A DNA stretch of 64,000 nucleotides from Paenibacillus sp. FSL H7-0331 (GTDB lineage Bacteria; Bacillota; Bacilli; Paenibacillales; NBRC-103111). Numbering within the stretch: the stretch's first letter is position 1; every line of letters begins with the position of its first letter. Below the pieces are notes generated by a model, which was not told where the DNA came from, ran no database searches, and saw only the letters and a list, made by a program, of their open reading frames with translations. Shown here piece after piece: positions 50,576 through 59,190 of the stretch. The DNA lies in contig NZ_MRTH01000015.1 in assembly GCF_001956045.1 (NCBI RefSeq), positions 62,001 to 126,000 on the forward strand, read 5' to 3'. Both the position numbers and the translations under genes were made by a program.

Positions 50576-51643
50576 TCAAACCAGCTTTCTGATAACTGCT
50601 TGTGTAAATGCAGTCGTTGAAGCCGAGCCGCCCAGATCCTGTGTCCGTACACCGTCCGCAATCGTACTTAATATTGCCTGTTCAATAAGTCGTCCCAATT
50701 GATAAAGCGCAGGATCGTTATGCCGATTGCTAAGCCAGTCCAGCAGCATCACAGCCGAGAGCAGCTCTCCGATCGGATTGGCGATATTGCGTCCCGCAAT
50801 GTCCGGTGCCGATCCGTGGGCCGCCTGCGCCATCGCTCTATCATCGCTTGCATTAATCGAAGGGGCTAGTCCAAGGCTCCCCACCAGCTCACCTGCCAAG
50901 TCGGAGAGAATATCGCCAAACATATTTGTTGTCAAAATGACATCAAAATCCTTTGCACGCCGCACCAGATGTGCAGCCATCGCATCAATATGATAGTCGT
51001 CCACCCTGACTTCCGGATATTGAGCCCCCACCTCACGGCAGGTGCTTAAGAACAAACCGTAACCGAGCTTGATCACATTAGCCTTGTGGACAATGGTCAC
51101 GTGCTTGCTTCGCTTCATCGCCATCTGAAAAGCAGCATGGGCGATACGTTCGGCAGCCTTCCGCGTAAATACACCCACCGATATAGCTACATCAGGGGTA
51201 ACCAGCCACTCTCCTGTGCCTGCATACAGATTACGATCCGGATAAAAGCCCTCCGTGTTTTCACGGTAGATAACCAGGTCTGCAACACCCACTACACTCT
51301 CGATTCCCGGAATCGTTTTGTTCGGGCGGATATTGGCATATAACTCAAAATGGTGACGCAGCTCGCCGCTTGGATTTCGCTTTTCCTGATGCTCCGGTGG
51401 GTAGGATGAGGAATCGTGAGGTCCCATTATCCAGCCATCGCAGCTTCCGAGCGCCTCCTTCGTGAGAAGAGGCAGTGCATCGCCGTACTCCCTGATCGCA
51501 GACCAGCCCATTGGAAGCTCCAGCCAGTTAAGCTCAACATTCGGCACGACTTTCGATGCAGCCGTCAACACTTCAACCGTAGCCTGAACGATTTCCGGAC
51601 CAATCCCATCCCCCAGCAAGACGCCAATTGTATACGTAGTCAT
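50576..51643 (-). CDS. isocitrate/isopropylmalate dehydrogenase family (tartrate dehydrogenase-like)
   Basis: A 355-residue beta-decarboxylating dehydrogenase. Blocks: LLGDGIGPEIV, YRENTEGFY, the metal-binding VDDYHIDAMA and TTNMFGDILSDLAGELVGSLG, and AAHGSAPDIAGRNIANP. The Mg2+-binding Asp residues of the family are present. It oxidatively decarboxylates a 2-hydroxy acid with NAD(P). Its place among FMN monooxygenase genes, and the absence of leu genes, suggest catabolism of a carbon skeleton (tartrate, malate or an isopropylmalate analogue) rather than leucine synthesis. AAGGAGG precedes the ATG. The 105-nt gap upstream shows no leader copy, so it may be read from the gene at 51749. Confidence 0.85.
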   Translation of the reverse strand: MTTYTIGVLLGDGIGPEIVQATVEVLTAASKVVPNVELNWLELPMGWSAIREYGDALPLLTKEALGSCDGWIMGPHDSSSYPPEHQEKRNPSGELRHHFELYANIRPNKTIPGIESVVGVADLVIYRENTEGFYPDRNLYAGTGEWLVTPDVAISVGVFTRKAAERIAHAAFQMAMKRSKHVTIVHKANVIKLGYGLFLSTCREVGAQYPEVRVDDYHIDAMAAHLVRRAKDFDVILTTNMFGDILSDLAGELVGSLGLAPSINASDDRAMAQAAHGSAPDIAGRNIANPIGELLSAVMLLDWLSNRHNDPALYQLGRLIEQAILSTIADGVRTQDLGGSASTTAFTQAVIRKLV

Positions 51644-51748
51644 TGGAACTCCTCCTTGTCATTGACATGAATGCTGCCAATCATAACACCCCGCAGCCAT
51701 TTCTACCAGAGGGTTGGCAATAAATAGACGAGCTCTTACGCTATCGTA

Positions 51749-53080
51749 TCAGATCTGCTGTACGGCAAGATTAGGAATTTGGTGCAAATTTGCCGGTCGA
51801 ACCAGACCCAGATTCTCACGCAATGTTTGACCCTCATAGGCAGTTCGGAATAAGCCTCGGTTTTGCAGCTCAGGGATAACTTGTTCCACAAATACATCCA
51901 ATCCGCTCGGATATAGCTGCGGCATCACGTTAAAACCATCAGCAGCCCCATTTTTGAACCAATGCTCCATCACATCGGCCATTTGCAAGGGTGTCCCTGT
52001 AAAGGTAAGATGACCCCTTGCACCAGCAAGACGCTGCACCAGCTGACGGATCGTCAAATTCTCATTGCGGACCAGATCGATTACAAGCTGATGACGACTT
52101 TTATTGCCATTGACCTCTTCAAGCTCCTTCGCTTCATGCAGGGGAACCGGGCCATCTATCGGATATTCCGATAAATCAACACCAAAGCGAGAGGATAACC
52201 TTTTCACAGCATCCGTTGTATCTATCAGATTGTCCAGCTCCCGCTCAATCTCTCTCGCTTCGGCTTCCGTATCCGCCAGAATCGGACTGATTCCCGGTAA
52301 TATATGCAGCTGCTCCGGTGTTCGTCCATACTTGGCCAACCGCGATTTAACATCTGTATAAAAGGCTTTGCCGTCCGCAAACGTCTGCTGCGCTGTGAAT
52401 ATAACCTCGGCTGTCCTGGCCGCCAATTCCTTGCCGCTTTCAGAGGAGCCTGCTTGTACAAGCACCGGATAGCCCTGAGGTGGACGCGGTATGTTCAGTG
52501 GACCCTTTACGGAATAATACTTTCCCTTGAAGTTGATTTCGTGGACTTTACCATGGGCAAACTGGGTACCTGACTGTTTATCATAAACCAGCGCATCGTC
52601 CTCCCAGCTATCCCACAGCTGCTTCGTCACTTCAACGAATTCTTCTGCGGTTTCATAGCGAAGAGAGTGCTCCGGGTGTTCGTCCCTGCCGAAATTCGCC
52701 TCTGCCGAGCCTGATCCGGTTACGATGTTCCAGCCAGCACGTCCGTGGCTAATATGATCCAGAGAAGCGAATTTGCGCGCAATATGGAAGGGCTCATTAT
52801 ACGTCGTATTGACTGTGGCTATCAGTCCGATATGCCGGGTAACGGCAGCAAGTGCAGACAAAAACGTGAACGGCTCCAGCTTGTTCGTCTTGCCCACATA
52901 ACCATCAGCCAGAAAAAGCGAATCGAGCAAGCCACGCTCTGCGGTCTGAGCCAGTTGAATAAAATGTTGAATATCAAGCGATAGCTCCGGATGTGTGTCC
53001 GGGTGCCTCCATGCCGCCTCATGATGCCCGGCTCCACGGATAAAAGCGTTCAAATGCAGCTTACGTTCGGATGTACTCAT
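51749..53080 (-). CDS. NtaA/SnaA-type FMN-dependent monooxygenase (paralogue 3)
   Basis: A 443-residue luciferase-fold enzyme with the same blocks as paralogues 1 and 2 (LLDSLFLADGYVGK, DHISHGRAGWNIVTGS, LVQAGSSESGKELAARTAEVIFTAQQ, FTGTPLQMADVMEHWF). AAAGGAGAGG precedes the ATG. It follows the lipoprotein gene at 53109 by 28 nt, repeating the lipoprotein-monooxygenase order at 28536/27136, which points to a duplicated module. Confidence 0.9.
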   Translation of the reverse strand: MSTSERKLHLNAFIRGAGHHEAAWRHPDTHPELSLDIQHFIQLAQTAERGLLDSLFLADGYVGKTNKLEPFTFLSALAAVTRHIGLIATVNTTYNEPFHIARKFASLDHISHGRAGWNIVTGSGSAEANFGRDEHPEHSLRYETAEEFVEVTKQLWDSWEDDALVYDKQSGTQFAHGKVHEINFKGKYYSVKGPLNIPRPPQGYPVLVQAGSSESGKELAARTAEVIFTAQQTFADGKAFYTDVKSRLAKYGRTPEQLHILPGISPILADTEAEAREIERELDNLIDTTDAVKRLSSRFGVDLSEYPIDGPVPLHEAKELEEVNGNKSRHQLVIDLVRNENLTIRQLVQRLAGARGHLTFTGTPLQMADVMEHWFKNGAADGFNVMPQLYPSGLDVFVEQVIPELQNRGLFRTAYEGQTLRENLGLVRPANLHQIPNLAVQQI

Positions 53081-53108
53081 CTAATCAACCTCTCCTTTTG
53101 GATCATTA

Positions 53109-54440
53109 TCATTGATTTTTTTGCAGCCTTTCAACCTCTTTATTGATGTTTTCAGACGCTTTGCGAATCGTCGAATTGACATCGAGACCATGGGCCAAAT
53201 CCAGATTCGCTTCGGTCATGTATTTGGCAATATCCGTTTCGAATGGATTGGATTTATGCGTTTGCAGTGGTGTACCTACAAAAATATTTTGAATCTTCTT
53301 CCCCTTCAAAGTGCCTACCTCTGCCCCATATTCCTTCTCCAGCTCAGGGTTAATAATCGCAGGCACCCTGCCGTTGCGCGAAATAATTCGCTGTGCTTCA
53401 TCCGACAGCAGGTATTGAATAACCTGGAAGGCGGCGTCTTTTTTCTTACTGAGACTGGTCATTGTGATGGAATGAACCTGGGTCTCCCGTGTTTTGCCTA
53501 GCTGATCGGCAAAGGTTGGAACCGGCGCAATATCCCAGTTCACATCAATCCCCTGCTGTCGCAGCTCCTCCATCGGTCCGACCATATTAGCTAACCAGGC
53601 CGGCCGCATCGCCATCGTCCGATCCTTCATAAAGACATCCCTGCCCCACAAATATTTGGTGTTGTCCTTAGGGAGAAAGCCGGGAATTTCAAAGTTAGCC
53701 TTCGTGATATTGAATACCCGCAGCCAGTCCGGGCTGCCAAGCAAGGATTTCCCCGTTATCGGATCAATCGTAGCCAGAGCCAAGCTTCGTGAATAGTAGG
53801 TGAGGCCTTCGGCATCCAGACCGATATATTGTACCCCATTTTCTGTCCGTGTCAGCTGACGGGCCAAATCCAGAGCCTGCTCCCAGGTCATCTGCTCGTC
53901 TGACGGATACGGAACACCGAATTTATCAAAAACGTCCTTATTGTAATACAAAATGTGCTGATTGGAATTGTAAGGAACGCCATAAATCTCACCGCTGTCG
54001 CCAAATGAATGAATATAGCCAGTCAAATAGGGCTTGATCCGGCTTTCGTCAAAATTATATTTTTTAAACCACGGACGCAAATCTTCGACTACCTTAAGCT
54101 TTTTTAATGTATGATAATTGTCTCCAAAAACCAGATCTGGAACGGTACCTGATGAAAATAATTCCGGGACCGTCACCGTAGAGGGTGGCTCCAGCCTGTC
54201 AATCGTTATATGTTTAAATTTCTTTTCAACCGGGTCCTTGATCTGGTTTTTGAATTCAGTAGCCGTAAAGGTCGCCCCACTCACATAAAAAATCAGATTA
54301 ACAGGCTCGGTAATTTCCACAGGCTTGTCTGATAACGACTGCTGGCTCTGCTCGTCAGTCCTCTTCCCATCTTGGGAGCAGGCCGTGAATAGAACAGATA
54401 AAGCTGCAATAATAGCAAGTGCCGATTTGGTTGTATTCAT
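53109..54440 (-). CDS. extracellular solute-binding lipoprotein, family 1 (paralogue 2)
   Basis: A 443-residue lipoprotein. The start MNTTKSALAI at 54440 has AAAGGAG about 10 nt upstream, and a lipobox VLFTAC places the lipid-anchored Cys near 21. The sequence is closely related to the lipoprotein at 28536 along its whole length, including the C-terminal NKEVERLQKNQ tail. No permease or ATPase gene adjoins it. It probably delivers a substrate of the following monooxygenase to a shared permease. The leader-type hairpin D lies in its 5' region. Confidence 0.88.
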   Translation of the reverse strand: MNTTKSALAIIAALSVLFTACSQDGKRTDEQSQQSLSDKPVEITEPVNLIFYVSGATFTATEFKNQIKDPVEKKFKHITIDRLEPPSTVTVPELFSSGTVPDLVFGDNYHTLKKLKVVEDLRPWFKKYNFDESRIKPYLTGYIHSFGDSGEIYGVPYNSNQHILYYNKDVFDKFGVPYPSDEQMTWEQALDLARQLTRTENGVQYIGLDAEGLTYYSRSLALATIDPITGKSLLGSPDWLRVFNITKANFEIPGFLPKDNTKYLWGRDVFMKDRTMAMRPAWLANMVGPMEELRQQGIDVNWDIAPVPTFADQLGKTRETQVHSITMTSLSKKKDAAFQVIQYLLSDEAQRIISRNGRVPAIINPELEKEYGAEVGTLKGKKIQNIFVGTPLQTHKSNPFETDIAKYMTEANLDLAHGLDVNSTIRKASENINKEVERLQKNQ

Positions 54441-54483
54441 CCTCAACAGGCTCCTTTGGTTCAGTCGTTTGTTCATTGACATG

Positions 54484-54532
54484 AAAAATAACCGGAAACA
54501 TGGTATTAAGCATGTCCCCAGTTGTCTGGAAG
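54484..54532 (-). promoter_or_regulatory. intergenic CCAG/CTGG-hairpin/terminator element, copy D
   Basis: Minus strand: mini-hairpin CCAG-ACAA-CTGG (54518-54529), whose CTGG half is also part of a 13-bp terminator stem AACTGGGGACATG (54511-54523) / CATGTTTCCGGTT (54490-54502), then a T-rich stretch. It lies between the monooxygenase gene ending at 54561 and the lipoprotein gene. No clear promoter precedes it, so it may act as an attenuator within the transcript. Confidence 0.7.
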
Positions 54533-54560
54533 TGTATGATTCATGATCATATTGCAACAG

Positions 54561-55919
54561 CTACCTCGCTGCCTCTTGTGCTTCAATTGTCTGGTTGTTG
54601 GCCGCCCAGATTTTATTGTGCTGGTTATCCGGTCTTGCCAAACCGAGATTCTCACGAAGCGTCCTGCCTTCGTAGGCCGTGCGAAAAATACCGCGATTTT
54701 GCAGCTCCGGTATTACCTTGTCCACGAAGGCATCCAGACCGGTCGGGAAAATTGGCGGCAAAATATTAAAGCCGTCAGCTCCGCCTTCGCGGAACCACTT
54801 CTCAATAAAATCAGCTATTTGCAGAACAGAACCTGTGTGGGTAATATGCCCATGGCCTCCGGCACTCCGACTAATGAATTGTTTGATTGTAAATTTATCT
54901 CTAATCGCAGCATCGATAATCACGTCACGCCTTGAAGTGATCCCTACTCTGAACTCCTCTGCTGGCCTCAGCTTGTCTATCGGCACGAGCGCATCCAATG
55001 GATATTCGGATAAATCCACTGTAAAGAAGCGAGACAGGTTACGCAGCGCGTTCTGTGTGTCCAGCAGCGTGAACAGCTCCTCTTCGAGGTCCCTGGCCTC
55101 CGCTTCCGTATCGCCAATAATCGGGCAAAGCCCGGGTAAAATCAGCAATTGATCCGTCTTTCTTCCGAATTTGCCCAGCCTACCCTTCACATCTTTATAA
55201 AACTCCTGCGCAGCGCCAAGCGTTTGCTGAGCGGTGAAGATCGCTTCTGCCGTCCTTGCCGCCAGCTCCTTGCCGCCTTCCGAAGAACCAGCCTGAACAA
55301 GCACAGGATACCCCTGCGGCGGACGCGGAATATTGAGCGGACCTTTTACTTTGTAATATTCTCCCTGAAAGTTGATGTTATAGACCTTACTCGAATCAAG
55401 GCGAATATCCTTTTCTTTGTTATACACGAGCGCATCCTCTTCCCAGCTATCCCACAGCTGCTTGACGACATCTACAAATTCCTCTCCCACCTTATAGCGC
55501 TGTTCCACATCCGGGTGCTCATCCCGACCAAAATTGTGTGCGGCAGATTGGGCTCCTGTTACAATATTCCAGGCAGCACGTCCTTTGCTGATGTGATCCA
55601 ACGAGGCAAACTGACGGGCAACATGATAAGGATCGTTATAGGTCGTTCCGACGGTAGCAATGAAGCCAATATGCTTCGTAAGCGCGGCAAGCGCAGAGAA
55701 CAGCGTGAACGGCTCGAACCCTCGGGATAAACCGGCATAACCGTCCGCGACAAACAGAGAATCCAACAGTCCCCGTTCGGCAGTTCGCGCCTGATTGGCA
55801 AAATGCGCTAGATCAAGGCCAGCGTTCGGATTGACTAACGGGTGCTTGGAAGAAGCCGCATGATGTCCGGTACCACGGATAAATACATTAAAATGGGCCT
55901 TTCTGGAAGAATCGGTCAA
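54561..55919 (-). CDS. NtaA/SnaA-type FMN-dependent monooxygenase (paralogue 4)
   Basis: A 452-residue luciferase-fold enzyme (LLDSLFVADGYAGL, DHISKGRAAWNIVTGA, LVQAGSSEGGKELAARTAEAIFTAQQ, HTGSVLQIADFIEKWF). The TTG at 55919 is preferred: GAGGTG lies 6 nt upstream, and the resulting MTDSSRK start aligns with the other paralogues, whereas the GTG at 55928 would sit inside that binding site. It is closest in pattern to paralogue 5 just upstream (both have SAGGHGH and REVV/RDVI blocks), a likely local duplication. Confidence 0.88.
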   Translation of the reverse strand: MTDSSRKAHFNVFIRGTGHHAASSKHPLVNPNAGLDLAHFANQARTAERGLLDSLFVADGYAGLSRGFEPFTLFSALAALTKHIGFIATVGTTYNDPYHVARQFASLDHISKGRAAWNIVTGAQSAAHNFGRDEHPDVEQRYKVGEEFVDVVKQLWDSWEEDALVYNKEKDIRLDSSKVYNINFQGEYYKVKGPLNIPRPPQGYPVLVQAGSSEGGKELAARTAEAIFTAQQTLGAAQEFYKDVKGRLGKFGRKTDQLLILPGLCPIIGDTEAEARDLEEELFTLLDTQNALRNLSRFFTVDLSEYPLDALVPIDKLRPAEEFRVGITSRRDVIIDAAIRDKFTIKQFISRSAGGHGHITHTGSVLQIADFIEKWFREGGADGFNILPPIFPTGLDAFVDKVIPELQNRGIFRTAYEGRTLRENLGLARPDNQHNKIWAANNQTIEAQEAAR

Positions 55920-55971
55920 TTCATTCACCTCATATCATCATAGTCGTGCGTAAAGCAGATTTCTCCCAACC

Positions 55972-57348
55972 CTATTGAGCTGGCTCGTAAACGGTATCCT
56001 TCACTACTTGGTGGTGTCTGGCTGTCCATATTTCCCGATTTTTGTTCACAGGGCGCGTCAGTCCAAAATTTTCACGTAATGTGGTACCCTCATAAGCTGT
56101 CCGAAAAATACCGCGATTTTGCAGCTCGGGTATTACCTTATTGATGAAGGTTTCCAGACTGTGCGGCACAACTTGCGGCAATAAATTAAAACCGTCAGCT
56201 CCACGCTCCCGCAGCCACGTTTCAATAAAATCGGCTACCTGCAAATAAGAACCCCGATAAGTAACGTGACCATGGCCACCAGCACTGCGATTTAAAAATT
56301 GTCGGATCGTCAAATTATCTCTGCGCACGGCGTCGAGCACAACCTCACGCCGGCTTGTAATGCCTCCGTTCCGGCTGCCATCCTCAGGCTTAACCTTGTC
56401 GAGTGGTACCCGGTCATCCAACGCATACTCGGACAGATCGACCGAGAAAAAACGTGAGGCCTGCTTTAACGAGCTTTCCAGATTCAACAAAGAAAATAAA
56501 TCATCCTCCAGATCCTTGGCCTCTGCTTCGGTCTCGCCAACAATCGATCCCAGTCCAGGCATAATGAGCAATTGATCCGGATTTCTTCCATACTTCGCCA
56601 ATCTGGATTTGACATCGGTATAAAACTCTTGCGCGGCCCCAAGCGTCTGCTGTGCAGTAAAGATCACCTCGGCATGCTTGGCCGCCAATTCCTTGCCAGC
56701 TTCCGAGGAACCTGCTTGCACCAGAACCGGATAGCCTTGCGGAGGGCGAGGTATATTCAGCGGTCCCTTTACATTAAAATAAGTGCCTTTAAAATCAATT
56801 TCATGAATATTGGTATGATTGACCTGCAGATTCCGCACACTGCTGCTCGTTACATCATCTTCATCCCAGCTATCCCACAGCTGCTTGGTGACCTCAACGA
56901 ACTCATCGCCAATTTCATAGCGTTTGCTGGGCTCTGGGTAACCTCCCCACCTCGTAATATTGTTGCCGTCCTCTGGCGAATGCCCTGTTACGATATTCCA
57001 TGCTGCCCGCCCTTTACTCAAGTGATCTAATGATGCCAACTTTCTCGCAACATGAAACGGATCATTATAGGTCGTGCTTACCGTACCGATCAAGCCAATA
57101 TGGGTCGTTACTGCCGCCAGCGCCGAGAGCAGTGTGAATGGCTCCAGCCTTCTCCCCGTCCCCGAATAATTGTCCGCCATGAATAGTGAATCGATTAGCC
57201 CTCGTTCAGCCAATTGAGCCAGCTCCACATACTTGTCAATGTCCAAATCTCGTTCAGGCTCCGCATCAGGATGCTTCCATCCCCCCGCATGGTGCCCCGC
57301 AATGCGAACAAACACATTAAGACGTATCTTTCGTTCCGTTTCACTCAT
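55972..57348 (-). CDS. NtaA/SnaA-type FMN-dependent monooxygenase (paralogue 5)
   Basis: A 458-residue luciferase-fold enzyme (LIDSLFMADNYSGT, DHLSKGRAAWNIVTGH, LVQAGSSEAGKELAAKHAEVIFTAQQ, YRGSYLQVADFIETWL). The ATG at 57348 matches the MSETxRK start of paralogue 1; a GTG at 57357 is also possible. It heads a unit that runs through paralogue 4 and perhaps on to the lipoprotein at 53109, behind promoter and leader copy E. Confidence 0.88.
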   Translation of the reverse strand: MSETERKIRLNVFVRIAGHHAGGWKHPDAEPERDLDIDKYVELAQLAERGLIDSLFMADNYSGTGRRLEPFTLLSALAAVTTHIGLIGTVSTTYNDPFHVARKLASLDHLSKGRAAWNIVTGHSPEDGNNITRWGGYPEPSKRYEIGDEFVEVTKQLWDSWDEDDVTSSSVRNLQVNHTNIHEIDFKGTYFNVKGPLNIPRPPQGYPVLVQAGSSEAGKELAAKHAEVIFTAQQTLGAAQEFYTDVKSRLAKYGRNPDQLLIMPGLGSIVGETEAEAKDLEDDLFSLLNLESSLKQASRFFSVDLSEYALDDRVPLDKVKPEDGSRNGGITSRREVVLDAVRRDNLTIRQFLNRSAGGHGHVTYRGSYLQVADFIETWLRERGADGFNLLPQVVPHSLETFINKVIPELQNRGIFRTAYEGTTLRENFGLTRPVNKNREIWTARHHQVVKDTVYEPAQ

Positions 57349-57449
57349 ATCTCCCACACTCCGCTCCGCAAATTAAAGTCACCACACCGAACGTTATCCA
57401 TTAACCTTCATGCCCACTCCTACTTCAAAAACGCATTTTCCCAGAATGC

Positions 57450-57567
57450 AAAAAAACCAGAAACAAGCCGAGGCTAGTTTCCGGTGGTCCGGTTTTCCTA
57501 TCAATTTATAAAATTCATATGTGAATACTTGGTTATAAACTTACCATCGAAATTACAATTTTGTCAA
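57450..57567 (-). promoter_or_regulatory. promoter plus CCGG-hairpin/terminator leader, copy E
   Basis: Minus strand: TTGACA (57562-57567), 18 nt, TAAGTT (57538-57543), then ATAGGAA, mini-hairpin CCGG-ACCA-CCGG (57481-57492), terminator ACCGGAAAC (57477-57485) / GTTTCTGGT (57456-57464) with an inner AGCC/GGCT stem and seven T. The GGAATAATA block is only partly kept. Confidence 0.75.
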
Positions 57568-57667
57568 GATGTGTTCCGCTAAGAAATATACAAATCGGTC
57601 TGTAGGCTTACATGCAGCCCCTTGTACACGTCACAACGATAACGCGAATCAGCGTTAAACCACATGC

Positions 57668-57998
57668 TTGCAATATTCCAAAAATGATTTAGAATGCATA
57701 ATAATCAAGTACAACTTCATTGCAAAACAAGCGATGACGGAAAGAGTACACGGTAATCGATTCATTACAGGGACGGAGTGCCACCGACTGAAAGCACCCG
57801 ATCGAACGACCCGTCGAAGTTCACTCCCGAGCTGGTTCCTGAACGGCTGCCTGCATACTGGCATCTCTTAGGGATACCCGTAACTCCCTGCGTTAAGGGA
57901 CTAAAGTGAGAATAGCATTCCTGATAGTACAGGAACTGTCGTTCTAATTAGGGTGGTACCACGGCTTCTCGTCCCTTGCGATGAGGAGTCTTTTTGTT
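57668..57998 (+). promoter_or_regulatory. T-box leader of the DAHP synthase gene
   Basis: A promoter-like TTGCAA-N16-TAGAAT (57668-57695) is followed by a T-box RNA. It has a stem I start with GATGACGG..AGAGTA near 57733, the T-box sequence AATTAGGGTGGTACCACGG (57946-57964), and a terminator GGCTTCTCGTC / GATGAGGAGTC (57963-57990) with five T. The variable base of the TGGN bulge is T, which pairs with A73 of the tRNA. That fits tRNA-Phe or tRNA-Tyr and argues against tRNA-Trp (G73). I could not fix the specifier codon with confidence; a TAC at 57860-57862 is one candidate. The stretch 57568-57667 shows nothing else. Confidence 0.88.
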
Positions 57999-58032
57999 TG
58001 TCAAAAATCATATTTAAAGGGAGCGAATGAGA

Positions 58033-59091
58033 ATGGATCAAATCAATTTAGAGCAATTAAGGGGAAAATTAACAGGAATCAATCAACAGCTGCTGGATTT
58101 GTTGTCGGAACGGGCACAGATTGCTCAGGAGATTGGGCATCTGAAAGAGAAGCACGGCATTCCTGGGTTCGATCCAGTAAGGGAGAAGCAAATGCTGGAG
58201 GAGCTCGTCGCCCGTAACACCGGGCCTTTGGATCACGAAACCATTCGCCAGCTGTTCAAGCAAATTTTCCAAGCCACTACGGAATCTCAACAAACGGGTC
58301 ATAAAAAACCATTACTGGTCAGCCGAAAAAGCCAAAAAGCAGATACTATTGTGACCCTGGGAGGTATTACTGTTGGTAGCGGAAAGCCGGTTCTGATCGC
58401 CGGCCCTTGTTCTGTCGAAAGCTATGAGCAGGTGCGTCAAGTAGCTGCCGCATTGAAGCAAGCGGGGGTTACCGTCATGCGCGGCGGCGCATTCAAACCA
58501 AGAACATCCCCGTATGATTTTCAAGGGTTAGGGATAGAGGGGTTGAAAATTTTGAAGGAGGTAGCAAGCGAATTCGGTCTTAAAACAATCAGTGAAATCG
58601 TTGACCCTGCCCATATCGAATTGGCAAGTGAATATATTGACGTCATTCAAATTGGTGCGCGTAACATGCAGAACTTCGAGCTTCTAAAGGCCGCAGGCCA
58701 AGTACGCACACCTATCCTGTTGAAGCGTGGCCTTGCCGCTACTATTGAAGAATTTCTTCATGCGGCAGAATACATCTTAGCTGGTGGCAACAAGCAAGTA
58801 ATGTTGATCGAACGCGGAATTCGGACGTATGAGAAGGCAACCCGCAATACTCTGGATATATCGGCAGTTCCGATTCTGAAGCAGGAGAGCCATCTGCCGG
58901 TTCTGGTGGATGTCACCCATTCAACTGGCCGCAAAGATATATTCGCTCCTTGCGCCAAAGCCGCATTGGCCGCGGGCGCAGATGGCATCATGGTGGAGGT
59001 ACATCCCGACCCCGCCACTGCCTTGTCCGATGCAGCCCAGCAGCTCAATATAGAAGAGTTCCATCGCTTCCACGCGGAGCTCCAAATATAG
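58033..59091 (+). CDS. aroA: bifunctional chorismate mutase / DAHP synthase
   Basis: A 352-residue enzyme. The N-terminal AroQ-type chorismate mutase (about 1-85; [38 protein letters not shown]) is fused to a type I-beta DAHP synthase (about 95-350; [51 protein letters not shown]). It condenses PEP and erythrose 4-phosphate to start aromatic amino acid synthesis. The mutase domain usually serves as the allosteric site for chorismate/prephenate. The symbol follows B. subtilis usage. The ATG at 58033 has AAAGGGAG 9 nt upstream; the ATG at 58027 is too close to it. The T-box leader makes expression respond to an uncharged aromatic tRNA. Confidence 0.93.
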   Translation: MDQINLEQLRGKLTGINQQLLDLLSERAQIAQEIGHLKEKHGIPGFDPVREKQMLEELVARNTGPLDHETIRQLFKQIFQATTESQQTGHKKPLLVSRKSQKADTIVTLGGITVGSGKPVLIAGPCSVESYEQVRQVAAALKQAGVTVMRGGAFKPRTSPYDFQGLGIEGLKILKEVASEFGLKTISEIVDPAHIELASEYIDVIQIGARNMQNFELLKAAGQVRTPILLKRGLAATIEEFLHAAEYILAGGNKQVMLIERGIRTYEKATRNTLDISAVPILKQESHLPVLVDVTHSTGRKDIFAPCAKAALAAGADGIMVEVHPDPATALSDAAQQLNIEEFHRFHAELQI

Positions 59092-59145
59092 TTTATTCGT
59101 ATTCGCTATCACCATGTATAAGCATAATCACGTACAAATAGACTC

Positions 59146-59180
59146 AAAAAAATCGGCAAATCCCGAAGGATAAGCCGATT
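59146..59180 (-). terminator. terminator after the repeat-protein gene
   Basis: Stem AATCGGC / GCCGATT enclosing ATCC-TTCG-GGAT, followed on the minus strand by seven T (59146-59152). It ends the gene at 59191 and may also serve the plus-strand DAHP synthase gene. Confidence 0.85.
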
Positions 59181-59190
59181 CGCAATGAAT

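Noticed and set aside
57668..57998. Tryptophan-specific T-box
   Set aside because: The TGGT bulge predicts A73, whereas bacterial tRNA-Trp has G73; kept as a Phe/Tyr candidate.
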